DNA from: Mycolicibacterium canariasense
GTDB taxonomy: Bacteria; Actinomycetota; Actinomycetes; Mycobacteriales; Mycobacteriaceae
Direction of reading: 5' to 3'
DNA length: 64,000 bases
Assembly (NCBI RefSeq): GCF_002101555.1
Contig: NZ_LQOL01000041.1
Location: 1-64,000 of the forward strand
Of this stretch, positions 1 through 7,878 are shown one piece after another; the stretch's first letter is position 1; every line of letters begins with the position of its first letter. The notes beneath the pieces are model-generated. The model saw only the letters and a program-made list of their open reading frames with translations, was not told the DNA's origin and searched no databases. Position numbers and translations under genes: made by a program.

Positions 1-55
1 GCACCGCCCGCTCACGCAGCTCCGGCGGGTACCTCCTCGACGAACCACCTGACAT
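1..55 (-). CDS. IS3-type transposase OrfA, N-terminal fragment (continues past the window)
   Basis: The ATG at 55-53 opens a frame reading MSGGSSRRYPPELRERAV before the window ends. The Y-P-P-E-L-R-E-R-A-V block is the usual start of the helix-turn-helix domain of IS3-family OrfA proteins, which bind the element's ends. Only 18 codons are visible, so whether the transposase is intact, or has the programmed -1 frameshift to OrfB normal in this family, cannot be judged here. The family call rests on this short motif plus the terminal repeat just upstream. Confidence 0.6.
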   Translation of the reverse strand, partial: MSGGSSRRYPPELRERAV

Positions 56-106
56 GACCCCATCCTTCCCAAAAAGGGAAGCATCCGGACACACCGGGGC
101 GACTCA
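1..106 (-). mobile_element. Terminus of an IS3-family-like insertion sequence, cut by the window edge
   Basis: Read on the minus strand, the element begins at base 106 with TGAGTCGCCCCGGTGTGTCC, which closely resembles the terminal inverted repeat of IS6110-type IS3 elements (TGA....GCCCCGG..TGTCCGGA, from memory). About 50 bases further in, a transposase-like reading frame starts at base 55 and runs off the window. A short hairpin (CTTCCC/GGGAAG, 65-81) sits between the terminus and the start codon. The rest of the element, the other inverted repeat and any target duplication lie outside the window. The terminus defines the left border of a lower-GC accessory stretch. Confidence 0.65.
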
Positions 107-203
107 GACGGGTTGTCGATCAGTCAGGTGGCCAGCCCTCTGTTTCCGCCGTGGAGGAGGCTGACATGGTTCCCGCACCGGCCGGCCAGCTTCCACGACC
201 CCG

Positions 204-950
204 TTACAGATCGATCGTCACAGTGCAATAGCCAACGTCAAGAGCATCGAGCTGCAGTAGCTCTGCATGGGACTGATGCCATCGACCAGCATCGAGATCC
301 TCCCTAAGCCGACCAAGACCAGGTGCCAGCGCTGCCGGATCAGTCTTTGCCAGCATCGATATGCCCGCGCGGACTTGAGGATCCAGATACGCCGCCGGGC
401 GTCGCCAGTAGGCGGCGCCGAACCCGTCGATGCAATCGTGAGGAACCGGCACTGACACAATTCGGGGTTCAGACTCGGGAACTGCGGCAGCGAGAGCTTC
501 GAGCGGCACGGCGACCTGAGCATCCGCGGCAGCTGCCGCCGGCAGGTACTCCCGTAACAACCAGAACTGGGCGATCACCTCGGGGCGCCAGGTAAAGAAG
601 ACGATGCGGCGGCGTGCCACCCGCCGCATTTCCCAAACACCTGTCGCGACGTCGGTCCAGTGATGAACCGTCAGCACCGCCAGCGCCGCATCGACGGACT
701 TGTCGCGCAGAGGCAGAGCCTCTGCCACCGCGCGTACCACCGGCGCAGCGCCTGCACGCCGCTGCCCGATCATTACAGCACTTGGCTCGACAGCCACCAC
801 CGTGTTTGGCGGCTCGTAGGACCCCGCTCCGGCACCCACATTCACAACGCCTTTCGCGTCACCAAGGGCAGCCTGGATCGCCCGCGCTATCCGCGGGTCC
901 GGCCGCCGCGTCTTCGCGTAGGTTGCACCGATGACGTCGTAGCTCACCAC
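204..950 (-). CDS. Class I SAM-dependent methyltransferase
   Basis: The 248-residue protein has a methyltransferase-type Rossmann signature: motif I VVNVGAGAG at residues 35-43 and an acidic residue (E55) after the second strand in VVAVEPS. The segment SVDAALAVLTVHHW is the motif IV region typical of methyltransferase_11-like enzymes. The substrate is unknown. It probably starts at GTG 950 (or GTG 947); no strong ribosome site is seen. Base composition here is lower in GC than in the core genes further right, and the gene lies next to an IS terminus, so recent acquisition is plausible. Confidence 0.75.
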   Translation of the reverse strand: MVSYDVIGATYAKTRRPDPRIARAIQAALGDAKGVVNVGAGAGSYEPPNTVVAVEPSAVMIGQRRAGAAPVVRAVAEALPLRDKSVDAALAVLTVHHWTDVATGVWEMRRVARRRIVFFTWRPEVIAQFWLLREYLPAAAAADAQVAVPLEALAAAVPESEPRIVSVPVPHDCIDGFGAAYWRRPAAYLDPQVRAGISMLAKTDPAALAPGLGRLREDLDAGRWHQSHAELLQLDALDVGYCTVTIDL

Positions 951-1087
951 GTGCCGATCATCTCCCGATCATCTAGAGGTATCGAGTTTGGAGCACCGAG
1001 CCGCAGAACGCCAAGGCGTGAACCAAGATCGGCAAGTCCAATGTAGGGCTGCCCACTAACGTTGCAGCGATGGGTGGTGGAGCCGGT

Positions 1088-1756
1088 GTGAGCGATGGTA
1101 GCGATGACCTGTCTGCTCAAGTCCGGGTGACGTACGACACCGTGGCACGCGAATACGACAGGCAGCTTGGCGGCGAGTTGGCGAGTAAGCCGTTGGACCG
1201 AGCTCTGTTACGGGCGTTCGTGGAGTTGGCGGGCAGCGGAATGATCGCCGATGTGGGTTGCGGCCCGGGGCACGTGACACGCTTCCTGGCAGAACTCCAC
1301 GCCGATGTTGTCGGCGTGGACCTGTCGCCTGCAATGATCGCAATCGCCCACGAGCGTGCCCCTGGGGTGAGGTTCAGCGTGGGATCGATGCTGCGACTTA
1401 CCGAGGCCGACGGAGCTTGGACTGGGGCTGTTTCGCTTTACTCGATCATCCACCTGGCTCCGCATGAAAGGCTTACGGCATTTCGGGAATTCGCCAGAGT
1501 GATTCAGCCAGGTGGCTGGTTGCTGCTCGCATTCCACGTGGACAGCCCAGACTTCGCAATCGGACAGGTGAACCACATCACTGAGTGGTTCGGACATCAC
1601 GTCGAACTCGACGGGTACTTCCTTGACCCCGAGGAGGTTGTTAGGCAGGTGACCGCCGCGGGGTTCTCGCTGATCGCCCGAACGGACCGGCTACCCACGT
1701 CGGGTGTCGAGTATCCAAGCCGACGCTGTTACCTCCTGCTGCAGCGCAGCAGCTGA
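1088..1756 (+). CDS. Class I SAM-dependent methyltransferase
   Basis: The 222-residue protein carries methyltransferase motif I (IADVGCGPG, residues 53-61), an acidic ribose-binding residue (D78 in VVGVDLS) and a YSIIHLAPHE motif resembling UbiE/methyltransferase_25 enzymes. The later LLLAFHV segment fits the sixth strand. I chose GTG 1088 because GGTGGAG precedes it by about five bases; an in-frame ATG at 1070 has no such site. The gene is divergent from the methyltransferase at 204-950. The substrate cannot be inferred, and the two methyltransferases are not close copies. Confidence 0.8.
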   Translation: MSDGSDDLSAQVRVTYDTVAREYDRQLGGELASKPLDRALLRAFVELAGSGMIADVGCGPGHVTRFLAELHADVVGVDLSPAMIAIAHERAPGVRFSVGSMLRLTEADGAWTGAVSLYSIIHLAPHERLTAFREFARVIQPGGWLLLAFHVDSPDFAIGQVNHITEWFGHHVELDGYFLDPEEVVRQVTAAGFSLIARTDRLPTSGVEYPSRRCYLLLQRSS

Positions 1757-1822
1757 ACAGAACGGATGCCGTGGGCCACGGGTGAGTGCAGCTGTGATGG
1801 AGACGCCTGTTACATCCCGCAC

Positions 1823-2449
1823 CTAGTGGCTGCCAGTTGTGAGTCTGTCGATCCACGGATGCCCCGGATGGAGGTGCGTTAACCAATTGGCGAGACGGTC
1901 CCTTCGGGCGTGACCCAGTCTCGGTAGGACTTTGTCGAAATCGAGCTGGTCCTTCCGACGCGAGTGCTTTGCTTTGAAAAGCAGAGCCACCTCTGGGATG
2001 ACGTACGGAATGCCGGCATCTGTATGGCGGATAAGTTCGTTGTACGGCAGTCTGATTCGTGCGTCGCGTCGACATACCCACTGACTGTCGGAGCTCGGTT
2101 CGCGGAAGACATCGAGGCGGTAGATGCCGGTGGTGGGTTCGCGCAGCCAGGTTTGAAAGTGATTGGCGTGTTCTTCGGGGAATGGCCAGATCCGTCCGTC
2201 CCCGACGACATCCCATTGAAACTCCGGCAAGGCATCCATGATGTCGCGGAATCGTCGGGCTGGTACGGCGATTTCGATGTCGTCGTGGTCGCGGGAAGCA
2301 GCATCGGTGAATAAGTGCAAGGCCCAGCCGGCGGTCACGCACCATGGCGCCGCAACGCCAGCGAGTCGTTGCGCTACCTGCTCTGGGGTCCACGCGCGCC
2401 ACCGCTGGGCGATTTCGCCGTCTGAAATGGGCTGCCCTGTCATCGTCAC
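1823..2449 (-). CDS. Nucleotidyltransferase-fold protein, aminoglycoside 2''-adenylyltransferase-like family
   Basis: The protein of about 208 residues contains a G-W-A-L...R-D-H-D-D-I-E-I-A-V block, which is the metal-binding nucleotidyltransferase signature of the Aminoglyc_resit family (PF10706). Its C-terminal part (LLFKAKHSRRKDQLDF followed by HPGHPW) also matches that family. Members are often called resistance enzymes, but most have no proven substrate, so an actual resistance function is only a possibility. GTG 2449 was chosen because AAGGGAG lies seven bases upstream; ATG 2443 and a longer frame from 2488 are alternatives. It lies in the lower-GC accessory stretch. Confidence 0.75.
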   Translation of the reverse strand: MTMTGQPISDGEIAQRWRAWTPEQVAQRLAGVAAPWCVTAGWALHLFTDAASRDHDDIEIAVPARRFRDIMDALPEFQWDVVGDGRIWPFPEEHANHFQTWLREPTTGIYRLDVFREPSSDSQWVCRRDARIRLPYNELIRHTDAGIPYVIPEVALLFKAKHSRRKDQLDFDKVLPRLGHARRDRLANWLTHLHPGHPWIDRLTTGSH

Positions 2450-2639
2450 GCCGTCGCTCCCTTGTGCAGATAGATATGTGCGGCGCATCGGAGCGGCCGT
2501 TCATCGAACTGCTGGAGCCTATCGTCTTACACTTTGATGAGTGGTGAACGCAGATGGCCAAGGTCGAGCGCTGCGGAAGACCATCTGGTGGTCACAGCAG
2601 AATTGCGCTGCCCGAACCCTCTCCGCTGCCGCCCGGCCC

Positions 2640-2846
2640 CTACGCGATGTCCTCCAACTCCGCATACATCGGGTACTCGTCGTCGGGCAACACCACGACA
2701 TCGCGCTGGTGCCAGTAGTCGGCCGGGTCCACTTCCATCGGGAGCGGGAAAGTGGCGGCGCCGTAGTCGAAGTCGTCGTCGATCACCGGCATCGCCTGCT
2801 CGGCGACGTCGGCTGGTTCTGCGTCGAGCGGCAGAGTCGTCACCAT
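2640..2846 (-). CDS. Small acidic hypothetical protein (68 aa)
   Basis: I do not recognise this protein. It is 68 residues, strongly acidic and aromatic, with segments such as DDDFDYGAATFPLP and a C-terminal DDEYPMYAELEDIA. There is no signal peptide, membrane segment or cysteine. It is supported as a real gene by an excellent ribosome site (AAGGAGA) about six bases before ATG 2846. It stands alone, with a long non-coding stretch upstream. Confidence 0.6.
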   Translation of the reverse strand: MVTTLPLDAEPADVAEQAMPVIDDDFDYGAATFPLPMEVDPADYWHQRDVVVLPDDEYPMYAELEDIA

Positions 2847-3405
2847 GGCTGTCTCCTTGTTGTCGAATGCGTTACCCGATCGGCGTCACCGAACATCGCA
2901 GACGCCCGCCCCGCTGACGTTGACGGTCCGGGGGCGGGTCGAGCTGCTATGGCTATGGGTCGTCCTCTGCTATGCCTCCTTTCCTGTTCCCTTGATCGAC
3001 ACCACCCGCACGGTGCGGGGGAGACCCGGCCGGGCGCCTGGGCCAGATGCGCCACCAGGTACCCGGGGTGCCGACGTGTCCGGCGGCGTGTGGGCCCGGG
3101 TGTTACGGGCCTGGCGCACAACGAATGGGATGAGGGTCTATGCCGCCGGAAGATCGGCCGTTCAGGTACGGACAGACCGTCTGGCGACACCAGCGATAGC
3201 GCCGCATGAGATGGATTGCTGCGTCATGGTCACCTCCACGATGGTTCCGAAGAGCTGATAACCGCATGTCCGACGATCTATGTCGTCTGGGATAGGTCCT
3301 ATATAGCACGCCCCGCAGTAGGGGGCAAGGGTCTGTGCGGCCCCCCAACGAAACGGAGCGTCGCCGGCCCTGATGTCGAGTGTTCACTGTCGCAACGTGT
3401 TTGGC
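2847..3405. other. Non-coding stretch between the acidic small protein and the CIRCE promoter
   Basis: No convincing gene is seen. Open frames on both strands here are Arg/Pro/Ser-rich with no family motifs or ribosome sites. A strong minus-strand Shine-Dalgarno-like AAAGGAGG near 2969-2976 is not followed by a usable start codon. A perfect inverted repeat with one central base (ATAGG-T-CCTAT, 3292-3302) may be a protein-binding site. Confidence 0.5.
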
Positions 3406-3435
3406 TTGCACACCCGTTCCGGTCGCCGCTAAATT
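3406..3435 (+). promoter_or_regulatory. Predicted sigma-A-like promoter overlapping the CIRCE site
   Basis: TTGCAC (3406-3411) and TAAATT (3430-3435) are separated by 18 bases and resemble -35 and -10 boxes. The -10 box overlaps the left CIRCE arm by two bases, the geometry expected for HrcA repression. This is a prediction from pattern only. Confidence 0.5.
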
Positions 3436-3460
3436 GGCACTCGTCGGTTAAGAGTGCTAA
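3434..3460 (+). promoter_or_regulatory. CIRCE element (HrcA operator)
   Basis: TTGGCACTC (3434-3442), nine bases, GAGTGCTAA (3452-3460). The established CIRCE consensus is TTAGCACTC-N9-GAGTGCTAA, so only one base (G for A in the left arm) differs and the spacing is exact. In mycobacteria HrcA normally controls groES/groEL. Here the element lies 34 bases before the start of a glycosyltransferase gene, implying heat-shock control of the operon downstream. Confidence 0.88.
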
Positions 3461-3493
3461 TGCTTACTGGTGACGCGGAAGGAGAGAAGTTAC

Positions 3494-4681
3494 GTGAGCG
3501 GCTCCGACTTGGTCAGGGACAACACCGTGATCGACCCCCTGCGCATCGCGATGATCGCGCCTCCGTATTTCGACATCCCCCCGAAGGCCTATGGCGGCAC
3601 CGAGGCGGTGGTTGCCGAGCTGGCCGACGCGCTCACATCCCGGGGGCACCACGTCACCGTGATCGGTGCCGGCGACGGCAGCGGCACGTCTGCCGACTTT
3701 CTTCCGGTGTGGGACAAGACGATCCCCGAACGGCTGGGGCAGCCCTACCCGGAGGTGATGCACGCCTTGAAGGTGCGCGACGCGGTGATGAAGCTGGCGG
3801 TGGACGAAGGGGTCGACATCGTCCACGACCACACCATGGCCGGTCCGCTCAACGCGTGGCTGTATGGGGCACTGGGCTTGCCGACGGTGGTCACCGTACA
3901 CGGACCGCTGGATGACGACCTGCTGCCGTTCTACCGGCACCTGAAGAAGGATGCCGGGTTGATCGCCATCAGCGACCGCCAGCGTGAGCTTGCGCCGGAT
4001 CTCAATTGGGTTGGTCGCGTGCACAACTCGCTGCGCGTCGAGGACTGGCCCTTTCAGCAGGAGAAGCAGGACTACGCGTTGTTCCTCGGGCGGTACGCCC
4101 CGTACAAGGGCGCGCACCTGGCCGTCGAAGCCGCCCACCAAGCGGGCATCCCACTGGTGCTGGCGGGCAAGTGCGACGAACCGGCCGAGAAAGCCTACTT
4201 CGAAGAACAGGTCGCACCGCTGCTGCGCGAGACCGACACCGTCTTCGGCGAAGCCGACGCCGTCAGCAAGCGCCGACTGCTGGCCAACGCCCGCTGCGTG
4301 CTGTTCCCGGTCCAATGGGAAGAGCCCTTCGGCATGGTGATGATCGAGGCGATGGCCTGCGGCACTCCGGTGGTCGCGCTGCGGGGCGGCGCGGTGCCCG
4401 AGGTGATCGACGACGGCGTCACGGGCATCATCTGCGACCATCCGGGTGAACTTGCCCCGGCCATCGATGCGGCACAGGCACTGGACCCGGCGGCGTGCCG
4501 GCGACATGTGGCCTCCCACTTCACCGTCTCGCAATTCGGTGCGGGGTACGAGGACATCTACTACCAGGTCAGCGGCCGCCGCCGCACCCGGCGCTCGGTG
4601 CCGCGCTGGCGGCGCCGTCGACTGGTCCCCGAATCGCCGCGGCGCCTCGATGCCGTGGTGCGATCGCGGGTGCGCGCATGA
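3494..4681 (+). CDS. GT4-family glycosyltransferase
   Basis: The 395-residue GT-B enzyme has an N-terminal domain opening RIAMIAPPYFDIPPKAYGGTE (about 17-37), typical of GT4 enzymes, and the retaining-GT EX7E motif at E277-E285 (EEPFGMVMIE) before ACGTPVVA. Donor and acceptor are unknown. The C-terminal tail is unusually basic (RRRTRRS...WRRRRL), which may favour membrane or nucleic-acid contact. I chose GTG 3494 because GGAAGGAGAG precedes it by seven bases. The stop overlaps the next start as ATGA, so the two genes are translationally coupled. Pairing with a debranching-type enzyme suggests an alpha-glucan or glucoside role, under HrcA control through the upstream CIRCE site. Confidence 0.85.
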   Translation: MSGSDLVRDNTVIDPLRIAMIAPPYFDIPPKAYGGTEAVVAELADALTSRGHHVTVIGAGDGSGTSADFLPVWDKTIPERLGQPYPEVMHALKVRDAVMKLAVDEGVDIVHDHTMAGPLNAWLYGALGLPTVVTVHGPLDDDLLPFYRHLKKDAGLIAISDRQRELAPDLNWVGRVHNSLRVEDWPFQQEKQDYALFLGRYAPYKGAHLAVEAAHQAGIPLVLAGKCDEPAEKAYFEEQVAPLLRETDTVFGEADAVSKRRLLANARCVLFPVQWEEPFGMVMIEAMACGTPVVALRGGAVPEVIDDGVTGIICDHPGELAPAIDAAQALDPAACRRHVASHFTVSQFGAGYEDIYYQVSGRRRTRRSVPRWRRRRLVPESPRRLDAVVRSRVRA

Positions 4682-6789
4682 CGCCCGGTGTCCTGAACGC
4701 GGGCCAGCCCGCCGACGCCATCGGCGGCGACACGGTGACGTTGGTCGAGGGCGGTACCTTCTGCTTGTCGGATCGTCACGGCGACATCACCCCCGGGCGG
4801 TCGCACGGGCTGTTCTTCCGCGACGCCCGCATCTTGTCGCGGTGGGAGTTGCGCCTCGACGGGGCCACCCCCGAACCGCTGGCGGCCCAGACGGCGGAAG
4901 CCTTTACCGGACAGTTCATCTCGCGGCGGGCACCGCACGCCGGCCGTGCCGACAGCACCCTGTTGCTCACCCGTGAGCGGCTGGTCGCCGACGGTATGCG
5001 CGAGACGATCACCGTGCACAACCTCGATCGGGAATCGACCGTCGTGACCCTGGTGCTGCACGCCGACGGCGACTTCGCCGACCTGTTCGCCGTCAAGGAG
5101 GGGCGGCCCGCCTCGAGCGGTGCCGACCTGTCGGTGGTCGACGGCGAGTTGATCCTGCGCGAGCGTGGCGAGTATGTGCGTGGGGTCAGTATCAGCGCCA
5201 CCGGTGATCCGATCTTGGCGCCGGGATCGCTGACCTGGCGCGTGGTCATCGGTCCCGGCGAGCGGTGGCAGAGCGAGATCGTTGCCCAGCCGACGTGGGG
5301 AAATCAAAAGCTGAGCACTCGCTTTCAGCGGGGTCAGCGAGCTGACCGCAGTGGCCCCGGCCGCAAGATCGAGCATTGGCGCAACAGTGCGACCACCATC
5401 GAGACCGACAATCCGGCGTTGCGGGCGGTCCTGCAGCAGACCGAGAGCGACTTGGGTGCGTTGCTGATGCGCGCGGATGGCTCGAGCCGATCGTTCGTCG
5501 CCGCCGGCGCGCCATGGTTCATGACCCTGTTTGGCCGGGACAGCCTGCTCACCGCGTGGATGGCCCTGCCGTTGGATGTCACGTTGTCGCTGGGCACCCT
5601 GCAGCAGTTGGCGGCCACCCAGGGGCGCAGGGTCGATCCGATCACCGAAGAAGAACCGGGCCGCATTATGCACGAGGTGCGCCGCGGTCCGGACAACGCC
5701 GACATCCTTGGCGGCAGTGTCTATTACGGCTCGATCGACGCCACGCTGCTGTTCGTCATGCTGCTGGCCGAGGCGTGGCGCTGGGGCGCCGACGAGGACA
5801 CCGTGCGCGCCCTGCTGCCGGCCGCCGACGCGGCGCTGCGGTGGGCCCGCGATTACGGTGACCGCGACGGTGACGGCTTCATCGAATACCAGCGCGCCAC
5901 CGACCGTGGCTTGATCAACCAAGGCTGGAAGGACAGCTTCGACGGAATCAACGATGCGGCCGGGCGTATCGCCGATCCACCCCTGGCCTTGTGCGAAGTT
6001 CAGGGTTATCACTATGCGGCGTTGCTGGCCCGGGCGGAGCTCGCCCGACACTTCGGTGACCAGGCCCACGCTGAGCGGTTGACCGCCGAAGCCGATGCGC
6101 TGCGAACGAGATTCGCCGAGCGGTTCTGGCTCGCGGATCGCGGCTGGCTTGCCGTGGCGATCGACCGCGACAAGCGGCCGGTGGACGCGTTGACCAGCAA
6201 TGTGGGCCATTGCCTGTGGACCGGCATCGTCGACGACCACCACGCGGCCGCGCTCATCGAGCGCTTGGCGGATCCGTCGATGGACAGCGGGTTCGGCTTG
6301 CGCACGCTGGCCGACGCGATGGGTGCGTTCAATCCCATGAGTTATCACAATGGTTCGGTCTGGCCGCACGACACCGCCATCGCGGTGGCCGGCCTGCTGC
6401 GGTGCCGTCACCTGCCGGGCGCGGTCGATCTGGCCGAGCGGCTGGCCTCCGGAATCATCGACGCCGCAGTTGCTTTCGGTGGCCGGCTGCCCGAACTGTA
6501 CTGTGGCTTTCCCCGTGCACAGTTCGACGTTCCCGTCCCGTATCCCACCTCGTGCTCGCCGCAGGCCTGGGCCAGCGCGGCGCCGCTGTTGCTGATCCGC
6601 AGCTTCCTGGGACTGGAGGTCGACGCGCCGAGGCGCCGGCTCACGGTGTCACCGCTCCTGCCCGCGGGTTGGGGCCGGGTGGCCCTGACGGATCTGACCG
6701 TCGGCGACGTCACCGTCTGCGTGGAAGCGGAGGGGGAGACCGCCAAGGTGACCGGTCTGCCGCAGGGTTGGTCCGACGCGGCGGTGTGA
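4678..6789 (+). CDS. Amylo-alpha-1,6-glucosidase / glycogen-debranching-like glycoside hydrolase
   Basis: The 703-residue protein has an N-terminal beta-rich domain (TLVEGGTFCLSDRHGDI...HGLFFRDARILSRWEL), which matches the bacterial glycogen debranching N-terminal family. A C-terminal (alpha/alpha)6 glycosidase domain follows, with the segments APWFMTLFGRDSLLTAWM and NQGWKDSFDGI. Candidate acids D/E occur in these loops but I cannot assign the catalytic pair. It starts at ATG 4678, overlapping the glycosyltransferase stop by four bases. It is expected to act in the cytoplasm on alpha-glucans or related oligosaccharides. Relatives are often annotated only by similarity, so specificity is uncertain. 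Confidence 0.85.
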   Translation: MTPGVLNAGQPADAIGGDTVTLVEGGTFCLSDRHGDITPGRSHGLFFRDARILSRWELRLDGATPEPLAAQTAEAFTGQFISRRAPHAGRADSTLLLTRERLVADGMRETITVHNLDRESTVVTLVLHADGDFADLFAVKEGRPASSGADLSVVDGELILRERGEYVRGVSISATGDPILAPGSLTWRVVIGPGERWQSEIVAQPTWGNQKLSTRFQRGQRADRSGPGRKIEHWRNSATTIETDNPALRAVLQQTESDLGALLMRADGSSRSFVAAGAPWFMTLFGRDSLLTAWMALPLDVTLSLGTLQQLAATQGRRVDPITEEEPGRIMHEVRRGPDNADILGGSVYYGSIDATLLFVMLLAEAWRWGADEDTVRALLPAADAALRWARDYGDRDGDGFIEYQRATDRGLINQGWKDSFDGINDAAGRIADPPLALCEVQGYHYAALLARAELARHFGDQAHAERLTAEADALRTRFAERFWLADRGWLAVAIDRDKRPVDALTSNVGHCLWTGIVDDHHAAALIERLADPSMDSGFGLRTLADAMGAFNPMSYHNGSVWPHDTAIAVAGLLRCRHLPGAVDLAERLASGIIDAAVAFGGRLPELYCGFPRAQFDVPVPYPTSCSPQAWASAAPLLLIRSFLGLEVDAPRRRLTVSPLLPAGWGRVALTDLTVGDVTVCVEAEGETAKVTGLPQGWSDAAV

Positions 6790-6818
6790 ACTGATCAAAG
6801 GACCTGGGGCCCAACGAT

Positions 6819-6835
6819 CCCACCCATTGAGTGGG
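6819..6835. terminator. Weak hairpin between convergent genes
   Basis: CCCAC (6819-6823), seven-base loop, GTGGG (6831-6835), lying between the ends of the debranching enzyme and the cyclase. There is no T tract; a modest candidate terminator. Confidence 0.3.
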
Positions 6836-6847
6836 CCGTGCCGGCCG

Positions 6848-7693
6848 TTACCCGGTAGCGGCCGGCAGTGCCGCCGGTGCCTCTTCGATGGTCACCGGGT
6901 ACACCGTGTGCCTGCCCTGCAAGCCCTTCAGTTCCACGTCGCGCGGCGGCCCGAACCCGATGCCCGGCAGACCCTGTACGGCTTCGTGCACCGGTTCGCT
7001 GATCAGCACCTCGCCGCCGGCGGCAAGCCCTGCCACCCGTGCCGCCACGGCGACGTTGCGGCCGAACAGATCGTCACCGCGGCGCACCGATGTCCCCATG
7101 TGGATGCCCATGCGCACCCGGATGTCGTCCCAGCGCTCGGGGGCGGCGCGCAACGCCCGCTGGACGTCGAGGCTGCACCGGACCGCCGCGTCGGCGGCGG
7201 CGAACGCGATCATGAAACCGTCACCCTGGGTCTTGACGACGTGACCGCCATGCTTTTCGACCTGCTTGTAGAACAGTTTGTTGTGCCGCTCAAGGAGTTT
7301 CACCCATTCGCGGTCACCCAGTGCGTCGTTGCGTTCGGTGGATCCTTCGATGTCGGAGAAGACGATCACCACCTGACCGTCGGCGGTGAGGCGGGCCAGA
7401 TCGGGCCGCTCCACCTGGGCCCATCCGGCGAGATCTTCGATCGAGTTGCGCACGGTTGCCCGCACGCCCTTGCTGATCAGGGAGTCCGCGGTCTGCCAGA
7501 CCGTCTTGATAGCCATGGGGGCAAGGCCGCGGGGCCGTCGTCGGCGCGGTTGCTCGCGCCGCAGCCGCTCCAGCTCTTGTCGGGTGCCGGTCAGCCGGCG
7601 GCGCGTCACGATGAACAGCACGGTCATGGTGATCAGCCCGGCCATCGCGGCGGCAACGATGACCCACGGGATGATGCTCGCGGCGACCGTCAC
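6848..7693 (-). CDS. Membrane-anchored class III adenylate/guanylate cyclase
   Basis: The 281-residue protein has one N-terminal membrane segment (about 7-29), a basic linker, and a class III cyclase domain (about 107-270). Metal-binding aspartates are visible at D114 (VFSDIEGST) and D158 (KTQGDGF). K154 fits the adenine-selecting lysine and R219 the transition-state arginine. The position usually held by the transition-state Asn (GxxVNxAAR) is A215 in [10 protein letters not shown], with an Asn two residues earlier, so activity may be altered. No HAMP or sensor domain is present. The catalytic domain should face the cytoplasm. A small membrane protein lies just upstream on the same strand. 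Confidence 0.87.
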   Translation of the reverse strand: MTVAASIIPWVIVAAAMAGLITMTVLFIVTRRRLTGTRQELERLRREQPRRRRPRGLAPMAIKTVWQTADSLISKGVRATVRNSIEDLAGWAQVERPDLARLTADGQVVIVFSDIEGSTERNDALGDREWVKLLERHNKLFYKQVEKHGGHVVKTQGDGFMIAFAAADAAVRCSLDVQRALRAAPERWDDIRVRMGIHMGTSVRRGDDLFGRNVAVAARVAGLAAGGEVLISEPVHEAVQGLPGIGFGPPRDVELKGLQGRHTVYPVTIEEAPAALPAATG

Positions 7694-7715
7694 CCGACCA
7701 GTATGGCCGCCACCA

Positions 7716-7850
7716 TCAGGACAGAACCACGATGCCCAGCGCTACGACGAACGCCACGGTGACCACGAATGCCACCCACAGCCGCACCACCGGTGGTTGG
7801 CGCGTGCCGGGCGGGTACCTCCGCTCCGGGAAAATCGACGGCTCACGCAT
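7716..7850 (-). CDS. Small single-pass membrane protein (44 aa)
   Basis: A short frame from ATG 7850 encodes [20 protein letters not shown] followed by one hydrophobic segment [18 protein letters not shown] ending at the C terminus. The Pro/Arg-rich N-tail followed by one transmembrane helix is typical of small actinobacterial membrane proteins. No clear ribosome site is seen; the upstream TACGCA may be a -10 box for a nearly leaderless message. It sits 22 bases before the cyclase start on the same strand and could be co-transcribed. The function is unknown. Confidence 0.45.
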   Translation of the reverse strand: MREPSIFPERRYPPGTRQPPVVRLWVAFVVTVAFVVALGIVVLS

Positions 7851-7878
7851 ACGATTGCGTACCCGCGATGGCGGACGG

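Noticed and set aside
65..81. CTTCCC-AAAAA-GGGAAG hairpin considered as a gene terminator
   Set aside because: It lies inside the IS end between the terminal repeat and the transposase start, where no transcript is expected to end; more likely part of the element.
2840..3190. Minus-strand 116-codon frame upstream of the small acidic protein
   Set aside because: Arg/Pro/Ser-rich with no motif, and its start has no ribosome site; judged non-coding.
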